In this document: one piece after another, positions 44,818 through 53,736 of the stretch | Position numbering within the stretch: the first letter of the stretch is position 1 | Layout: each line of letters opens with the position of its first letter | Source: Bacteroidales bacterium | GTDB taxonomy: Bacteria > Bacteroidota > Bacteroidia > Bacteroidales > UBA932 | Direction of reading: 5' to 3' | Assembly (NCBI GenBank): GCA_017509755.1 | Contig: JAFWOY010000001.1 | Location: 88,556-152,555 of the forward strand | Length of the DNA stretch: 64,000 bases | Notes under the pieces: generated by a model | Told to the model about the DNA's origin: nothing | Databases searched by the model: none | The model's input: only the letters and a program-made list of their open reading frames with translations | Program-made: the position numbers and the translations under genes

Positions 44818-44895
44818 GGCGGACAGGGTCGCCGGCAGCGCGGACGCCAAGCGCAGGCCGCGGGAGGCGCGGACGCAGCGGGAGGACAACCGCCC

Positions 44896-45327
44896 TCAGC
44901 GCTGCTGCTTGAAGAAATCTGTCATCAGGGCGGAGGTGTCAGCCGCGAGGACGCCGGCGGTAACTTCCGTGCGGGGGTGCAGGAGCGAAGGGGAGAAGAG
45001 CGTATAGCCCCGTTTGGGGTCGGCAGCACCATAGACCAGCCGGCCGAGCTGGGCCCAGGCGAGCGCGGCCGCGCACATCGGACAAGGTTCCACAGTCACA
45101 TACAACGTACAATCGTTCAGATACTTGCCACCAAGATAGTCGGCGGCCATCCCGATCAGTTGCATTTCCGCGTGGGCGGTTACATCGGTCAGATGTTCCG
45201 TGAGATTATGGGCGCGGGCGATAATGCGGCCGCCGCAGACGATCACACCCCCGATGGGCACTTCGCGCTCGGCGCCTGCTTCGCGCGCCTCGCGCAGCGC
45301 TTCCCGCATATATTGTTCATCGTTCAT
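44896..45327 (-). CDS. tadA: tRNA-specific adenosine deaminase (TadA type)
   Basis: A 143-residue zinc deaminase that converts the wobble adenosine of tRNA-Arg(ACG) to inosine. The zinc motifs HAEMQL (with catalytic Glu) and PCPMCAAALAWAQLGRLVYG are intact, as are EVPIGGVIV and RAHNLTEHLTDVTAH. Start placed at ATG 45327 (MNDEQYMREALREAR), which gives a family-typical length; it overlaps the end of the Stealth-type gene by 11 bp, indicating coupling. A more general nucleoside deaminase is the main alternative. Confidence 0.92.
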   Translation of the reverse strand: MNDEQYMREALREAREAGAEREVPIGGVIVCGGRIIARAHNLTEHLTDVTAHAEMQLIGMAADYLGGKYLNDCTLYVTVEPCPMCAAALAWAQLGRLVYGAADPKRGYTLFSPSLLHPRTEVTAGVLAADTSALMTDFFKQQR

Positions 45328-46195
45328 ACACAGATTTTTCAGGAAAATGCGCAGCAAAGGCCTCCAGCATCGCCGTGCGGAGGGTCTGGAAACGTGACTC
45401 GCTCATCTCCACATCATTGATGCAAACCAACTGCTGTCCGGGTGAAACAATCGCTTCGGCAAGTCCAGCCGGCGTCGCCGAAGCCAGTGAAAGATGCCGG
45501 TTGGCAATCCGGCGCGCACGAGCCTGTCCGCTCAGGTACAGATAATCGAGAAACAAATACTGATTGGGGTTCTGCGGCGCCCGCAGCGGCGTCAGGGAGG
45601 CAAGGATCTGCGATGCCACCTGGGCGAAGGCCTTTTCACAAGCGCTTCGGAGCATGGGCGAACAGGTATGTTGGGGTCGCAGGAAAAACAAGCCGGAGCG
45701 CAGCCCAAGCGCAGCCCGGGCCAAATGGTCTGACCGGCGGGTTTGCTGCTTGTAGAGGTTCCCTGCCAGCAGATGGCGGGAAAAACCGATGGTCGGGATG
45801 CCTTCGGGGAAAAAGTCGGCCGGCACAGCATCCTTCACCGGGAACATGTCATCATTGAAATAAAGATATTCTTCGGCAAGCCCCGGAATGCGATGGAGGA
45901 ACATCTCGATGGTCGTGCTGTTGAACGTCGGAAGGAAGGCGGCCGGAATGATATCGGCATGCAAAACCACGTGCAGGCGTGTCCGGTCCACCCAGGCAGG
46001 AACCTGGCTCTCCCGGGCCACGACCAGGAAAACCCGTTCGATAAACGGCATATGCCGCTGGATGCCCCGCAGCAGGAAAGGCAGCGTCCCCCAGTCGCGA
46101 TAGCGTTTGGACAAGGCCGGTTGGCGGGTCACCGTCCGGTAATCCTGCTGCCAAAGCGGATCGTTCCCATCCACATAAGTAATGACCGCATCCAT
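45317..46195 (-). CDS. Stealth-type sugar-phosphate transferase
   Basis: A 292-residue protein with the conserved regions of the Stealth family: CR1 DAVITYVDGNDPLWQ at the N-terminus, CR2 FLLRGIQRHMPFIERVFLVV and HADIIPAAFLPTFNSTTIEM, and CR3 HRIPGLAEEYLYFNDDMFPV. Stealth proteins are hexose-1-phosphoryl transferases for capsule or wall polymers, so it likely acts in the cytoplasm on a surface glycan. No other capsule gene is nearby; it is coupled to tadA. Shorter than many family members but complete in motifs. Confidence 0.88.
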   Translation of the reverse strand: MDAVITYVDGNDPLWQQDYRTVTRQPALSKRYRDWGTLPFLLRGIQRHMPFIERVFLVVARESQVPAWVDRTRLHVVLHADIIPAAFLPTFNSTTIEMFLHRIPGLAEEYLYFNDDMFPVKDAVPADFFPEGIPTIGFSRHLLAGNLYKQQTRRSDHLARAALGLRSGLFFLRPQHTCSPMLRSACEKAFAQVASQILASLTPLRAPQNPNQYLFLDYLYLSGQARARRIANRHLSLASATPAGLAEAIVSPGQQLVCINDVEMSESRFQTLRTAMLEAFAAHFPEKSVYER

Positions 46196-46214
46196 GCCTT
46201 TGCCCTTAAAACAA

Positions 46215-46222
46215 CAAAGATA
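46215..46222 (-). promoter_or_regulatory. -7 box of the Stealth-tadA operon
   Basis: Minus-strand TATCTTTG ends 19 nt before the ATG at 46195. It is divergent from the plus-strand box at 46246-46253, only 23 bp away, so the two promoters share their upstream DNA. Confidence 0.65.
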
Positions 46223-46245
46223 ACGCTTAGGAACGGAATTTGTTT

Positions 46246-46253
46246 TATATTTG
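46246..46253 (+). promoter_or_regulatory. -7 box of the metalloprotease/propeller gene
   Basis: TATATTTG lies 7 nt before ATG 46261, so the message is nearly leaderless. It rules out the in-frame start at 46240, which is upstream of the box. Confidence 0.6.
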
Positions 46254-46260
46254 CGGCTTT

Positions 46261-49224
46261 ATGTGGCGAAAACTGACAATTTTGACGGGACTTTTCCTGC
46301 TGCTGGCCTGCCTGCCGGCAAAGGGACAATATGTCCTGACAGGAAATGCACCGTTCAGTACGCGCTGGAGCCAGCTCAAAGGGGAGCACTTCGACATCAT
46401 CTACCCGTCGGAGATCGATTCCCTCGCCCGGGAATATCTGTACACTTTTGAAAAAACACGCAAAGCGACCCTGACCGGCCTGCACATCGAAACGCCGCAC
46501 ATGCCGATGATCCTGCAGCCATACGACCTGTACAGCAACGGCATGGTCTCCTGGGCACCCCGCCGCATTGAACTCTATACCACACCGCCCTCCACACCGC
46601 TCTACGCGCTCAACTGGGAAATGCAACTGGCAGTCCACGAAGGCCGCCACATCGGCCAGATGTCCCACTATACCAAAGGACTCTATCATTTCCTCAACAT
46701 TCTGACCGGCGAACAAGGCAGCGCTGTAGGTATCGGCCTCTACCCCACCCGCGTGCTGCTGGAAGGCGATGCCGTCCAGAATGAAACTGACATGACTTTT
46801 GCCGGCCGGGGCCGGGATCCTGAATTCCTGAAGTTTTTCCGCGCTTCATTCGTGGAAGGCGATTTCCGGACCTGGGCCAACTGGCGCTATGGATCTTACC
46901 GCAAATATACCCCGGGCAAGTATCCGCTCGGCTACATGGTCGTCAGCACGATGCGTTACAATTCCCACAACTACACCGCGACCGGCGACATCATGGAGAT
47001 CCAGGTCCGCGACTGGTGGCGTTTTTTCAGCGTGTCGCACCGGGCCTATATCCGCGCCACCGGCCTGACCGGCCGCAAGAACTGGCGCTCCGCCATTGCC
47101 CGTTACACGGAACAATGGAGTTGGGAAGACAAGTTGCGGGCCCCCTTCACTCCCGCCCAGCCCCTGCTGGCCACGCGGGAAAAAGTCTATACGGAGATTT
47201 CGAATCCCGTACAACTGGGCGAACAGACCTATGCCACGATGAACGGCATGCAGTTCGAACGCCGGCTCGTCAGCATCGACTCCCTCGGACAACGGCATTA
47301 CCGCCATCCGCTGTCGGCCAACACAAGCACCCTTGTACCGGACAGCGACCACACCCTCCTCTTCTCGGAGATCGTCCCGGATCCTCGCTGGGAACACCGC
47401 AGCTGGTCCGTCATCCGGCGCTACGATGCCGAAAAGAACCGTTTTGAAACCCTGACCCGCCGCAGCCGGTACTTCAACCCTGTACCCTCGGCCGGCCGCG
47501 ACTCGATCCTGGCAGCCGAATACCGCACCACAGGAGGTTCCGATCTCGTGATCCTCGACCGGAACGGCAACCTGCTCGACCGCATCGCCGCCCCCGAAAA
47601 AGGGCAAGTCACGGGTATCGCGCAAGTAAAGGACGCCCTCTATGCCTCCGTGGTGACGACGGAAGGCATGGGCCTCTTCTGCTACGATACGACCTGGAGC
47701 CGTGTCGTTAAGCCGCAGTCCCGGATGATCCGCGACTTGCAGGCTGCGGGCGACAGCCTGCTCTACTTCGTCTCCGACCTCGACGGCCTGAGCAACATCT
47801 ATACGTACAATCCCCGGCAGAAAGAGTTGCGTCGGATCACCTCGATCCGTTTCAGCGGCGAAAAGCCTTCCATCGACGCCGAGGGCGTCCTGCGCTATGC
47901 GGACTACGACCGATTCGGCTACCAGCCCGTCGCCATCCCGTTCGACAGCCTGCGCCCCAGAAAGGCTTCTTTCCTGCTGCCACAAACCAATGAGATCGCT
48001 GAAATCAACAGCAAGCAAGCCCGGGAAGAAGCACCGTCCCTTTCCCCGATAGAAGAAGTCCGGCTGCGGGAACACATCGACAGCCTGGAAAGCCGGCGGT
48101 ACAGCAAGCTGCTCCATGGTTTCCACATCCATTCCTGGGCGCCGTTCTATGCCAACATCGACCGGCTGATGAACGACCTGGGCGGCTTCGACACCCAGCA
48201 TTTCAGCAACTGGTATGAATTCGTCGCCCCGGGCGCAACCCTGATCTCACAGAACAACCTCGGAACACTTGTCACCACGCTCGGCTATTCTTATCACGAC
48301 AAGCACCATGGCGGTCACGCTTACATTGGTTATTCGGGCTTTTACCCCAAGATCGCCCTGGCTGTCGATTACAACCAACGGAACCGCACCTTCTCCGATG
48401 TCCGTTACCGGCTCGGCGGCGGTGCGCAGATGCAGCTCGACACGCTGGCAAAGCCTTCACTCAACATCAACCTGCAGGTCTCGCTCCCCCTCAACCTTTC
48501 GCGCGGTGGCTGGGTGACGTCGCTGACCCCGCAACTCAACTATGTCGTGACCAATGACGCTTTCCGGTACATGGAGTCCGGTTCGGATGTGGGAGTAAGC
48601 CAGGAATTCACGGAGATGCTGACCGGCTCTGTCCGCTTCACCACGTATCTGGCCAGACCCCAGGCCCGGGTCACACCGCGTCTGGGTTTCGGCATGCAAC
48701 TGAGCGCCCAGATGAAACTGGGTCCTTCAATTGCACAACGGCACACGGCCGGCCTGACAGCCTGGACCTATTTGCCGGGCCTGGGAAAGGAAGACGGGTT
48801 CAAGATCACCTATGCCCGCCAGTTCCAGCCGGAAGGGGCTTTGTTCTACAGCCCCGAATACAACCTGGTGCGCCGCCCCAACGGCTATTCCAATGAGATC
48901 CTGATGAACTACCGGCGGGCGATGCTCGAATACGCCTTGCCCATCTACGCCGGCGACCTGGACGGCGGGTTCTTCTTCTACCTCAAACGGCTCATCCTGA
49001 TCCCCTTTGTCGATTTCGCCTACGACAAGCACCACCCGACAATGGAAGACAACCGCATCGTCCGGATGGATCCCAAAACCTATTTCTCTTACGGCTCGGC
49101 GCTGCTGGTCAACACGCGCATCTTCCGCATCGGCACCGATTTCCAGCTCGGCATCCGCTATTCGCACCCCAACATACCGGGGAAATGGGGCCGTATCCAA
49201 TTCATTTTCCAGACCGGCTTGTAG
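46261..49224 (+). CDS. Outer-membrane metalloprotease-like / beta-propeller / beta-barrel protein
   Basis: A 987-residue exported protein (signal about 1-23, ending PAKGQ). The N-terminal domain has a gluzincin-like zinc site: AVHEGRHIGQ with HEGRH at 126-130 and LLEGDAVQ with Glu168, in the usual HExxH...E arrangement of peptidase-MA-like domains. The middle (about 300-620) reads as a beta propeller (RDSILAAEYRTTGGSDLVIL, YFVSDLDGLSNIYTYNPRQK). The last ~330 residues alternate as an outer-membrane barrel (LTPQLNYVVTNDAFRYMESG, RIGTDFQLGIRYSHP) ending QFIFQTGL. A protease anchored by its own barrel is inferred. It is followed after 6 bp by pnuC. I do not recognise a named family. Confidence 0.72.
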   Translation: MWRKLTILTGLFLLLACLPAKGQYVLTGNAPFSTRWSQLKGEHFDIIYPSEIDSLAREYLYTFEKTRKATLTGLHIETPHMPMILQPYDLYSNGMVSWAPRRIELYTTPPSTPLYALNWEMQLAVHEGRHIGQMSHYTKGLYHFLNILTGEQGSAVGIGLYPTRVLLEGDAVQNETDMTFAGRGRDPEFLKFFRASFVEGDFRTWANWRYGSYRKYTPGKYPLGYMVVSTMRYNSHNYTATGDIMEIQVRDWWRFFSVSHRAYIRATGLTGRKNWRSAIARYTEQWSWEDKLRAPFTPAQPLLATREKVYTEISNPVQLGEQTYATMNGMQFERRLVSIDSLGQRHYRHPLSANTSTLVPDSDHTLLFSEIVPDPRWEHRSWSVIRRYDAEKNRFETLTRRSRYFNPVPSAGRDSILAAEYRTTGGSDLVILDRNGNLLDRIAAPEKGQVTGIAQVKDALYASVVTTEGMGLFCYDTTWSRVVKPQSRMIRDLQAAGDSLLYFVSDLDGLSNIYTYNPRQKELRRITSIRFSGEKPSIDAEGVLRYADYDRFGYQPVAIPFDSLRPRKASFLLPQTNEIAEINSKQAREEAPSLSPIEEVRLREHIDSLESRRYSKLLHGFHIHSWAPFYANIDRLMNDLGGFDTQHFSNWYEFVAPGATLISQNNLGTLVTTLGYSYHDKHHGGHAYIGYSGFYPKIALAVDYNQRNRTFSDVRYRLGGGAQMQLDTLAKPSLNINLQVSLPLNLSRGGWVTSLTPQLNYVVTNDAFRYMESGSDVGVSQEFTEMLTGSVRFTTYLARPQARVTPRLGFGMQLSAQMKLGPSIAQRHTAGLTAWTYLPGLGKEDGFKITYARQFQPEGALFYSPEYNLVRRPNGYSNEILMNYRRAMLEYALPIYAGDLDGGFFFYLKRLILIPFVDFAYDKHHPTMEDNRIVRMDPKTYFSYGSALLVNTRIFRIGTDFQLGIRYSHPNIPGKWGRIQFIFQTGL

Positions 49225-49230
49225 CATCCC

Positions 49231-49929
49231 ATGGACAACGCACGCACCCTCAATCCCTTCGACTGGTTCCTGATCCTCGGCACCACGATTGTCAGTATCG
49301 CCTCCTCCCTGCTTGGTGAAGGCTGGGACACCCTGGGCTTCATCGTCGCCGTGACCGGCATCATCAACCTGGTGCTCTGTGCCAAAGGCAACATCTGGAA
49401 CTACGCCTTCGGCATCGTTTACAACGCCATCTACGTCTATATCGCCTGGCACTCAAAGCTCTACGCCGACTCCGCCATCTATCTGCTCTACTACCTGCCC
49501 ATGCAGTTCGTCGGCTGGATCACCTGGAAGAAAAACCAGAACCAGGACAGCGGCGCCGTCAACGCCGTCCATCTGTCGCGGCGGCAGGCTATCGCCCTGC
49601 TGGCCGCCGCAGCCATTTTAATCCCGTTCTTCGCCTGGCTCCTGGGCCGTCCGTTCATCGGTGACTCCCAGCCCTGGCTCGATGCGGTGACCACGGTTGT
49701 CTCCATCCTGGCCATGTACATGATGGTCAAGGCCATTGCCGAACAATGGTACATCTGGATCGTGCTCGATGCCGTGCAGGTTGTCAAGTGGACCATCGCG
49801 ACCGTCCGGGGCGAGGCACATGCGGCGCTGATGCTGGTGATGTTCGCCTTCTTCCTGGCCAACGCCATCTACGGCCTCATTCAATGGAACCGATTAGCGC
49901 GGCAAGCTTCGGACCCACGACAGCCGTAA
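49231..49929 (+). CDS. pnuC: PnuC-family transporter
   Basis: A 232-residue inner-membrane transporter for nicotinamide riboside or a related vitamin. It has seven to eight hydrophobic segments and PnuC hallmarks: AKGNIWNYAFGIVYNAIYVY, YYLPMQFVGWITWKKN, and EQWYIWIVLDAVQVVKWTI. It is longer and closer to canonical PnuC than the one inside the suf operon. It shares a transcript with the outer-membrane protein upstream and overlaps the convergent uvrC end by 53 bp. Confidence 0.88.
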   Translation: MDNARTLNPFDWFLILGTTIVSIASSLLGEGWDTLGFIVAVTGIINLVLCAKGNIWNYAFGIVYNAIYVYIAWHSKLYADSAIYLLYYLPMQFVGWITWKKNQNQDSGAVNAVHLSRRQAIALLAAAAILIPFFAWLLGRPFIGDSQPWLDAVTTVVSILAMYMMVKAIAEQWYIWIVLDAVQVVKWTIATVRGEAHAALMLVMFAFFLANAIYGLIQWNRLARQASDPRQP

Positions 49930-51364
49930 GTTCTTCCAACGAAGCTTCTTTCATCCGCTTGACGCTCTTGAAATGTTTCAGGAGCTTCTCCTCGGTTTTG
50001 GGACCGATGCCCGGAATGGAGCGCAGTTCGCTGACCGTCTGTGTCTGGCTGCGCCGGTTCCGGTGATGCGTGATGCCGAAGCGGTGCGCTTCGTCCCGGA
50101 TCTGCATCAGCACGCGCAGGGACGAGGAATTCCGGTCGAGGAACAGAGGCAGCGGATCGCCCGGCACGATGACCTCTTCCAGCCGCTTGGCCAGTCCGAC
50201 GATATAGACCTGATCCGCGATGCCCAGTTCCATGAGCGCTTCCAAGGCAAAGCCGAGCTGCCCCTTGCCTCCGTCAATGACAATGAGTTGCGGCAAATCT
50301 TCTCCTTCCGCCATCAGGCGGGAATAGCGGCGGTTGACCACTTCCTTCATAGAGGCATAGTCGTTGGCGCCGACCACCGTCTTGATATTGAAGTGCCGGT
50401 AGTCGCGTTTGCTCGGCAGGCCGTCCTTGAACACGACACAAGAAGCAACCGGGTTCGTTCCCTGGATATTGGAGTTGTCGAAACACTCGATGTGGCGCGG
50501 CGGAACCGTCATCCCCAGGTCTTTCTGCAACTGCGCGATGACTTTCTCGGACTTCTCGATACGTCGCGGCAGTGACTTCTCTTTCAAGAGTTTATAAGTT
50601 TCCATGTCGAGGATGCCATGGCCCACGGCTTTCTCGCGCTCGTGGTGGGCTTCCAACAGGGCAAGGCGCTCTTTCCACTCCTGCGCATCTTCAAAGCGGA
50701 GTTCCGCCGCAGCCGTCTGCATCTTCTCCCGGCAAGCCCCCATCACCTGCCGGGTGCGTCCGCTCAGGAGCTGCCGGATCTCATCGATCTGGGCGCTGTA
50801 TTCCGCTTCGGAAAACAAGCCCTCGCAAGGGCCGGCACATTTGTCGAGATGGTAGTTCAAGCAGCAGCGCACCTTCCCTGCGGCAATCTGCTCGGGAGTC
50901 AGGGGATGGGCACAGATGCGCAGCTTATAGAGGCTTCCCATCAGGTCGAGCAGCCGGCGAGCATGCTGGACGGAGGCGTAAGGGCCATAGTATTGCGAAC
51001 CGTCCTGGATATAACGGCGGGTAAGCATCACGCGGGGAAAAGGCTCTTTGCGGATACAGATCCAGGGATAGGTCTTGTCGTCCTTGAGCAGGATGTTATA
51101 GTGGGGCTGCAGCTGTTTGATGAGATTGTTCTCGAGCAGCAGTGCATCTTCCTCAGTCTCGACCACGGTGTAGTGCAGGTCGGCGATATGTTCCACCAGG
51201 GCACGAGTCTTCCTGTCGAGCTGCTCCGGCGGCCGGAAATACTGGGATACCCGTCGCTTGAGGTCCTTGGCCTTGCCGACGTAGATCACGGTGCCGCTGC
51301 TGTCGAGGTAGCGGTACACGCCCGGGTCGTGGGGCAAATAGCTTATTTTCTCTCTGAGATTCAC
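49877..51364 (-). CDS. uvrC: Excinuclease ABC subunit C with shortened middle region
   Basis: A 495-residue nuclease of nucleotide excision repair; most UvrC proteins have about 600. Present: the GIY-YIG domain (PGVYRYLDSSGTVIYVGKAK), the Cys region CCLNYHLDKCAGPC, a UVR/UvrB-binding stretch (LRFEDAQEWKERLALLEAHH), the RNase-H-like domain with catalytic Asp in ECFDNSNIQG, Asp in VIDGGKGQLG and His in DEAHRFGITHHR, and terminal helix-hairpin-helix motifs. Missing: roughly 100 residues between the UVR motif and the RNase-H domain. The frame is intact. It is divergent from the acyltransferase gene at 51400. Confidence 0.95.
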   Translation of the reverse strand: MNLREKISYLPHDPGVYRYLDSSGTVIYVGKAKDLKRRVSQYFRPPEQLDRKTRALVEHIADLHYTVVETEEDALLLENNLIKQLQPHYNILLKDDKTYPWICIRKEPFPRVMLTRRYIQDGSQYYGPYASVQHARRLLDLMGSLYKLRICAHPLTPEQIAAGKVRCCLNYHLDKCAGPCEGLFSEAEYSAQIDEIRQLLSGRTRQVMGACREKMQTAAAELRFEDAQEWKERLALLEAHHEREKAVGHGILDMETYKLLKEKSLPRRIEKSEKVIAQLQKDLGMTVPPRHIECFDNSNIQGTNPVASCVVFKDGLPSKRDYRHFNIKTVVGANDYASMKEVVNRRYSRLMAEGEDLPQLIVIDGGKGQLGFALEALMELGIADQVYIVGLAKRLEEVIVPGDPLPLFLDRNSSSLRVLMQIRDEAHRFGITHHRNRRSQTQTVSELRSIPGIGPKTEEKLLKHFKSVKRMKEASLEELTAVVGPKLAALIGSIE

Positions 51365-51374
51365 CGAAAAATAG

Positions 51375-51382
51375 TATCTTTG
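51375..51382 (+). promoter_or_regulatory. -7 box of the acyltransferase gene
   Basis: TATCTTTG lies 17 nt before ATG 51400 and directly downstream of the divergent uvrC start. No -33 match at standard spacing. Confidence 0.65.
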
Positions 51383-51399
51383 TAAATTCGCGTATTACT

Positions 51400-53244
51400 A
51401 TGAAAAAGAAGAAAACAAAGATAATCAATAAATCTGACATCATGCAGGTCATCCACATGCGGGGACCTGTCGGATGGTTGCTCGCCACCCTCGCCATGTG
51501 GATCTTCGGATTCAACAAAGTCAACAAGGCGAACGATCACTGCAAACAATACAAAGGACCCGAGTTCTCGACGAACATCCTCAAGACCGTCGGAGTCCGT
51601 TCAGACCTGAAGCCCTATCAATACAACTATATTCCGCAGGACGGCCCGTTCATCGTCATCGCCAACCACCCCATCGGTTCGGTTGACGGAATGCTCCTCA
51701 ACGCGGTCATCGGCACGATGCGTACCGATTTCAAGATCATGACCAACTTCCTGCTGACTATGATCCCTTCGCTCAAGGATTCCTTCATCGCGGTCAATCC
51801 TTTTACAGACAGCGTGACGAACCGCAGCAGCCTGGGAGGCCTGCGGCTTGCCAAGGAACATCTGGCAGCAGGCGGCTCCCTCGGCCTGTTCCCGGCCGGC
51901 GAAGTCGCCACTTACCAGCGGCCGAAAAACCGCACTTCCCTCAAGCGGCACGTGGTGGAAGATGTCCCCTGGCCCATGTCGATGATTAAACTCATCCGCA
52001 ACGCCAACGTACCGGTGATTCCCGTCTATTTCGAGGCTGAGAACTCCAAGTGGTTCCATTTCGTGGGCCGCCTCCATCCGATGCTGCGCACTCTCAACCT
52101 GCCCAACGAACTGTTCAACAAGAAGGGCAAGACCATTCCGATGCGCATCGGCAAGCCGATCATGCCCAATGAATTGGCCGAATACACGGAACTGAAGCAC
52201 CTGGGCGACTACCTGCGCAGCCGCGTCTTTGCCATGGAGGCTGAATTCAAGAATCCCAACGAGGAATTGATGAAACCGCCGGAACTGGTGACGCCCATCT
52301 CCCTCCCGCGCGACAAGAAAGCCGTAGTCAAGGAGTTCGACCGCCTCAAGAACGGCGGCAAGAAGCTGTTCGATGTGGCCAACTACCAATGCTACCTGGC
52401 CGAATCCGATGAGATCCCCGTAGCCATGATCGAGTTGGGCCGCCGCCGGGAAGAAGCATTCCGGGCCACAGGAGAAGGCAGCAACCAGGCCATCGACGTG
52501 GACGATTACGACAAGTATTACAAACAGCTGATTCTCTGGGATGCCAAGCGCAAGCGCATCGCCGGCGGCTACCGGCTCGGCATCGGTACCGAGATTTTCG
52601 AGAAGCACGGCGGCGTGGAAGGATTCTACACAAGTTCACTCTTCACCTATTCCAAGGATTTCGAGCCGACGCTCCACCAGACCATCGAACTGGGCCGCTC
52701 GTTCGTCAGCCTCGAATACCAAAAAGAGGCTCTCCCGCTGATGCTCTTGCTGAAAGGGTTGATGCACAGCCTGATGCGCTACCCGGATGCCGAGTATTTC
52801 ATCGGTCCGGTGAGCATCAGCAATTCGTATCCCAAGTTCTACCAGAGTTTGATGGTCTATTACCTGGAGAACATGCACAACGCCAAACTGCCGGAAAACG
52901 CCGCGGTGCCCACTACGCCTTTCGAACCCGACTACCTGCGGCTCAACCCGAAAGACCTGCTTCGCAAGAAGATGGACGGTTTCGAAAAATTCGACCGCTT
53001 CCTGATGCGTCTCTCCGACAACACCTACCGCGTCCCGACGCTGGTGAAGAAATACATGAAGGTCAATGCGCGTATCATGGCCTTCAATGTAGATCCGCTG
53101 TTCAACTACAGCCTCGACGGCCTGATCATTCTCCGTATCAAGGATTATCCGCGGGCTGAGATCCTGTCGATGACCAAAGACGTGGATAACCCCACGGAAC
53201 GTGAGGCCATCATGAACCGTTTCGGTTATTCCCTGAAGAGTTAA
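51400..53244 (+). CDS. Bifunctional aminolipid acyltransferase (OlsF / GlsB-GlsA-like fusion)
   Basis: A 614-residue protein. The N-terminal half (about 60-300) is a PlsC-like O-acyltransferase with [10 protein letters not shown] and [11 protein letters not shown] motifs. The C-terminal half (about 330-600) is a GNAT/hemolysin-type N-acyltransferase ([40 protein letters not shown]). The same two domains occur in OlsF, which makes ornithine lipid, and as separate GlsA and GlsB making glycine lipids in Bacteroides thetaiotaomicron. It thus probably makes an N-acyl amino-acid membrane lipid. The amino acid used cannot be read from sequence. It converges on yidD with a 4-bp overlap. Confidence 0.85.
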   Translation: MKKKKTKIINKSDIMQVIHMRGPVGWLLATLAMWIFGFNKVNKANDHCKQYKGPEFSTNILKTVGVRSDLKPYQYNYIPQDGPFIVIANHPIGSVDGMLLNAVIGTMRTDFKIMTNFLLTMIPSLKDSFIAVNPFTDSVTNRSSLGGLRLAKEHLAAGGSLGLFPAGEVATYQRPKNRTSLKRHVVEDVPWPMSMIKLIRNANVPVIPVYFEAENSKWFHFVGRLHPMLRTLNLPNELFNKKGKTIPMRIGKPIMPNELAEYTELKHLGDYLRSRVFAMEAEFKNPNEELMKPPELVTPISLPRDKKAVVKEFDRLKNGGKKLFDVANYQCYLAESDEIPVAMIELGRRREEAFRATGEGSNQAIDVDDYDKYYKQLILWDAKRKRIAGGYRLGIGTEIFEKHGGVEGFYTSSLFTYSKDFEPTLHQTIELGRSFVSLEYQKEALPLMLLLKGLMHSLMRYPDAEYFIGPVSISNSYPKFYQSLMVYYLENMHNAKLPENAAVPTTPFEPDYLRLNPKDLLRKKMDGFEKFDRFLMRLSDNTYRVPTLVKKYMKVNARIMAFNVDPLFNYSLDGLIILRIKDYPRAEILSMTKDVDNPTEREAIMNRFGYSLKS

Positions 53245-53486
53245 GGGACCGGATCGTAGCCGGAACCGCCCCAGGGTGCGCAGCGGAGGATGCGGCGCAC
53301 GGCCAGCCAGCTGCCCCGCAGCAGGCCGTGCTTGCGCAGGGCTTCCAGCGCATAGTTGGAGCAGGTGGGCGTATAGCGGCACTGCTTGCCCATGTACGGG
53401 GAGAGGAATATCTGGTAGAGACGGATCAGTTTAACGGGCAGCCAGATCGTCCAGGACCTGAGCGACGCTTTTGTCGATTCTTTCAT
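53241..53486 (-). CDS. yidD: Membrane protein insertion efficiency factor YidD
   Basis: An 81-residue YidD protein associated with YidC-dependent membrane insertion. The core [35 protein letters not shown] and [13 protein letters not shown] match the family closely, with its conserved Cys residues. Start chosen at ATG 53486 because a long purine-rich SD tract precedes it; the start overlaps the 3' end of rnpA by 56 bp. The rnpA-yidD pairing is common across bacteria. Confidence 0.96.
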   Translation of the reverse strand: MKESTKASLRSWTIWLPVKLIRLYQIFLSPYMGKQCRYTPTCSNYALEALRKHGLLRGSWLAVRRILRCAPWGGSGYDPVP

Positions 53487-53736
53487 AATCCTCCACCTCC
53501 TTTCCAATATAATAGATAAAGATGTCGTAGATGCGTCCGTTCAAGCGCCCGGCATTCAGCCGGTAAGCCTCACGGACCCGGCGCTTGAGAAGGTTGCGCC
53601 GCACCGCCCGCTTGAAATTGCGCTTGGGTACCGAAACGCCGAAATCGCCCCCGCCCTCCTGGAAGTGGACCTTCAACGGATAGTGGAATACCACTTGTCC
53701 CGTCTTCAGCAGCGCGAGAATCTGGCGTTCATTCAT
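53431..53736 (-). CDS. rnpA: Ribonuclease P protein component
   Basis: A 101-residue protein subunit of RNase P, which trims tRNA 5' leaders. [20 protein letters not shown] with RVREAYRLN is the RNR signature region; [10 protein letters not shown] precedes it. It is a little short at the N-terminus compared with the 110-130 usual. It overlaps hemD by 4 bp and yidD by 56 bp, within the Bacteroidota cluster DUF4271-hemD-rnpA-yidD. No dnaA or rpmH is next to it, unlike the order in many other phyla. Confidence 0.95.
   Translation of the reverse strand: MNERQILALLKTGQVVFHYPLKVHFQEGGGDFGVSVPKRNFKRAVRRNLLKRRVREAYRLNAGRLNGRIYDIFIYYIGKEVEDYERIDKSVAQVLDDLAAR
53490..53500 (-). promoter_or_regulatory. 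Shine-Dalgarno tract deciding the yidD start
   Basis: Minus-strand GGAGGTGGAGG lies just upstream of ATG 53486 and inside rnpA. It argues against the alternative ATG seven codons upstream. Confidence 0.75.
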
